DNA of 64,000 nt from Fonsecaea monophora (lineage: Eukaryota; Ascomycota; Eurotiomycetes; Chaetothyriales; Herpotrichiellaceae), in NCBI RefSeq assembly GCF_001642475.1, contig NW_019173938.1, forward strand, positions 124,001 through 188,000, written 5' to 3'. Within the stretch, counting starts at the first letter, position 1. Each line of letters begins with the position of its first letter. This document shows positions 63,311-64,000 of the stretch, one piece after another. Position numbers and translations under genes: made by a program. The notes under the pieces were generated by a model that saw nothing but the letters and a program-made list of their open reading frames with translations, made no database searches and was not told the origin of the DNA.

Positions 63311-64000
63311 TCATCCACCATCGTTTCTCGTTTCACTTTCCAATCTCGACAGGAGGTCTTGCGCCTTGTCACGTGCTCGGGCAGCCTCGCGGCTGTGCTC
63401 GTCCTGGTCGGAAGGCTGGTCTGTAATGAGAGATGGCGCTGAGTGAGACTGATCCAAGGGCATATCGACAGCATCCAGACCATCAAGCCTTGCGAGGTAG
63501 GCACAATCTTCGTGAAGGTCGGCTATCCAAAGGGCGACCATTGCACGAAGTCTGATGAGTTCAGGTTCATCCATGTACGGAACGGTGGCCATGCAAGTGT
63601 CCATCCTGGATGCAATTTGATCAGCCTGTTCAAGCTCCCTCACCTTCTTGTGTGATTGACTGTTGGACTTGCTAGCCCGAGGAGAGGACGTGACAGACTC
63701 CATATCACTTTCGTCAACCTCATGCTCGGTTGCGTACTGATTTTGGACCACGTAGATCCAGAGGTTGAACATGGCGAGGTAATAGTCAACAGCATTGACG
63801 GCCTCAGGCCATGACTTGTGGTAAGGATGTCTAACGATAAGTCGCTCGTAAAAGCGCTTAGCCTTCTCGAAACCCTCGTGCGTGAACGGAAGCGCCGAGA
63901 ACCTCTGGGTAGGAACCCGTCCCTTGGGTGCGCCATTACGAAGAAGCACTTCAGCCACAATGCCCATATAGCCTTGAGTACGGACTGCGGCATGTTTGCT
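63311..64000 (-). CDS. RNA polymerase I initiation factor Rrn11-like, C-terminal part (runs off the right edge)
   Basis: The frame is open from base 64000 to the stop at 63311 (229 residues seen). It reads KHAAVRTQGYMGIVAEVLLR, then FTHEGFEKAKRFYERLIVRHPYHK and DYYLAMFNLWIYVVQ, the helical repeat region that I associate with fungal Rrn11 (PF04090). The later part has PELIRLRAMVALWIADL followed by an acidic and Arg-rich tail. In yeast, Rrn11 with Rrn6 and Rrn7 forms core factor for rDNA transcription. The assignment rests on these segments only, and the N-terminal part is outside the window. The internal ATG at 63967 is not the start, since the frame is open and family-like upstream of it. Confidence 0.72.
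   Translation of the reverse strand, partial: SKHAAVRTQGYMGIVAEVLLRNGAPKGRVPTQRFSALPFTHEGFEKAKRFYERLIVRHPYHKSWPEAVNAVDYYLAMFNLWIYVVQNQYATEHEVDESDMESVTSSPRASKSNSQSHKKVRELEQADQIASRMDTCMATVPYMDEPELIRLRAMVALWIADLHEDCAYLARLDGLDAVDMPLDQSHSAPSLITDQPSDQDEHSREAARARDKAQDLLSRLESETRNDGG

Noticed and set aside
1..64000. Transposons, RIP-type AT-rich islands, inverted terminal repeats, CRISPR arrays
   Set aside because: I looked for transposase or reverse transcriptase motifs, long terminal repeats and regular spacer arrays and found none.

Overview
This 64 kb window looks like nuclear DNA of a filamentous ascomycete. Genes are dense, and most are broken by short GT...AG introns of about 50-75 nt. Fungus-specific families are present: Zn(II)2Cys6 regulators, TRI12-type MFS pumps and a bifunctional BTA1 betaine-lipid synthase. 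The gene content (four flavin monooxygenases, a TfdA-like dioxygenase, many SDRs and MFS pumps) would suit Eurotiomycetes of the black-yeast type (Chaetothyriales), but that assignment is inference. I saw no transposon, CRISPR array, rRNA or convincing tRNA.

Left part, about 1-45.7 kb, is a large block of catabolic genes. In order: a partial SDR (-), an acyl-CoA carboxylase carboxyltransferase (-), a cyclase-family hydrolase (-), a TfdA/TauD dioxygenase (+), TRI12-type MFS 1 (+), an HSL-type alpha/beta hydrolase (+), flavin monooxygenase 1 (-), flavin monooxygenase 2 (+), MFS 2 (+), Zn2Cys6 regulator 1 (-), a cytochrome b5/FMN alpha-hydroxyacid dehydrogenase (-), an SDR (+), an ankyrin protein (-), a second alpha/beta hydrolase (-), Baeyer-Villiger monooxygenase 3 (+), an SDR (+), a sugar-porter MFS (-), Zn2Cys6 regulator 2 (-), monooxygenase 4 (-), an SDR (-) and MFS 3 (+). 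There is no PKS, NRPS, terpene synthase or P450, so degradation is more likely than biosynthesis. The functions can be arranged as alcohol to ketone (SDR), ketone to lactone or ester (Baeyer-Villiger enzymes), hydrolysis (two esterases, cyclase-family hydrolase), hydroxyacid to ketoacid (FMN enzyme), then acyl-CoA processing in which a carboxyltransferase could bypass a beta-methyl branch. An alicyclic or terpenoid ketone is my best guess for the substrate. Several divergent promoters in the block share a CGGAAAA element, in two cases inside a CGG-N11-CCG dyad.

Right part, about 47-64 kb, holds mostly conserved cellular genes: a Cys-rich surface protein with an EF-hand-like loop, a RanBP3/Yrb2/Hba1-type Ran-binding protein, a Yip4/YIPF6-type Golgi protein, a double GFA/CENP-V protein, a tiny four-exon metallothionein, an ADP-ribosylglycohydrolase, a Ser/Gly-rich small protein, the BTA1 synthase, and a partial Rrn11-like RNA polymerase I factor. 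The stretch 45.7-47.0 kb, which carries microsatellites, is the likely edge of the catabolic block.

Exon models were built by eye from splice consensus, frame continuity and family resemblance. For most genes the exon sum is an exact multiple of three, which supports them. The two regulators, the sugar porter, monooxygenase 4, the SDR at 41.7 kb and BTA1 are given as outer limits with only some introns placed.
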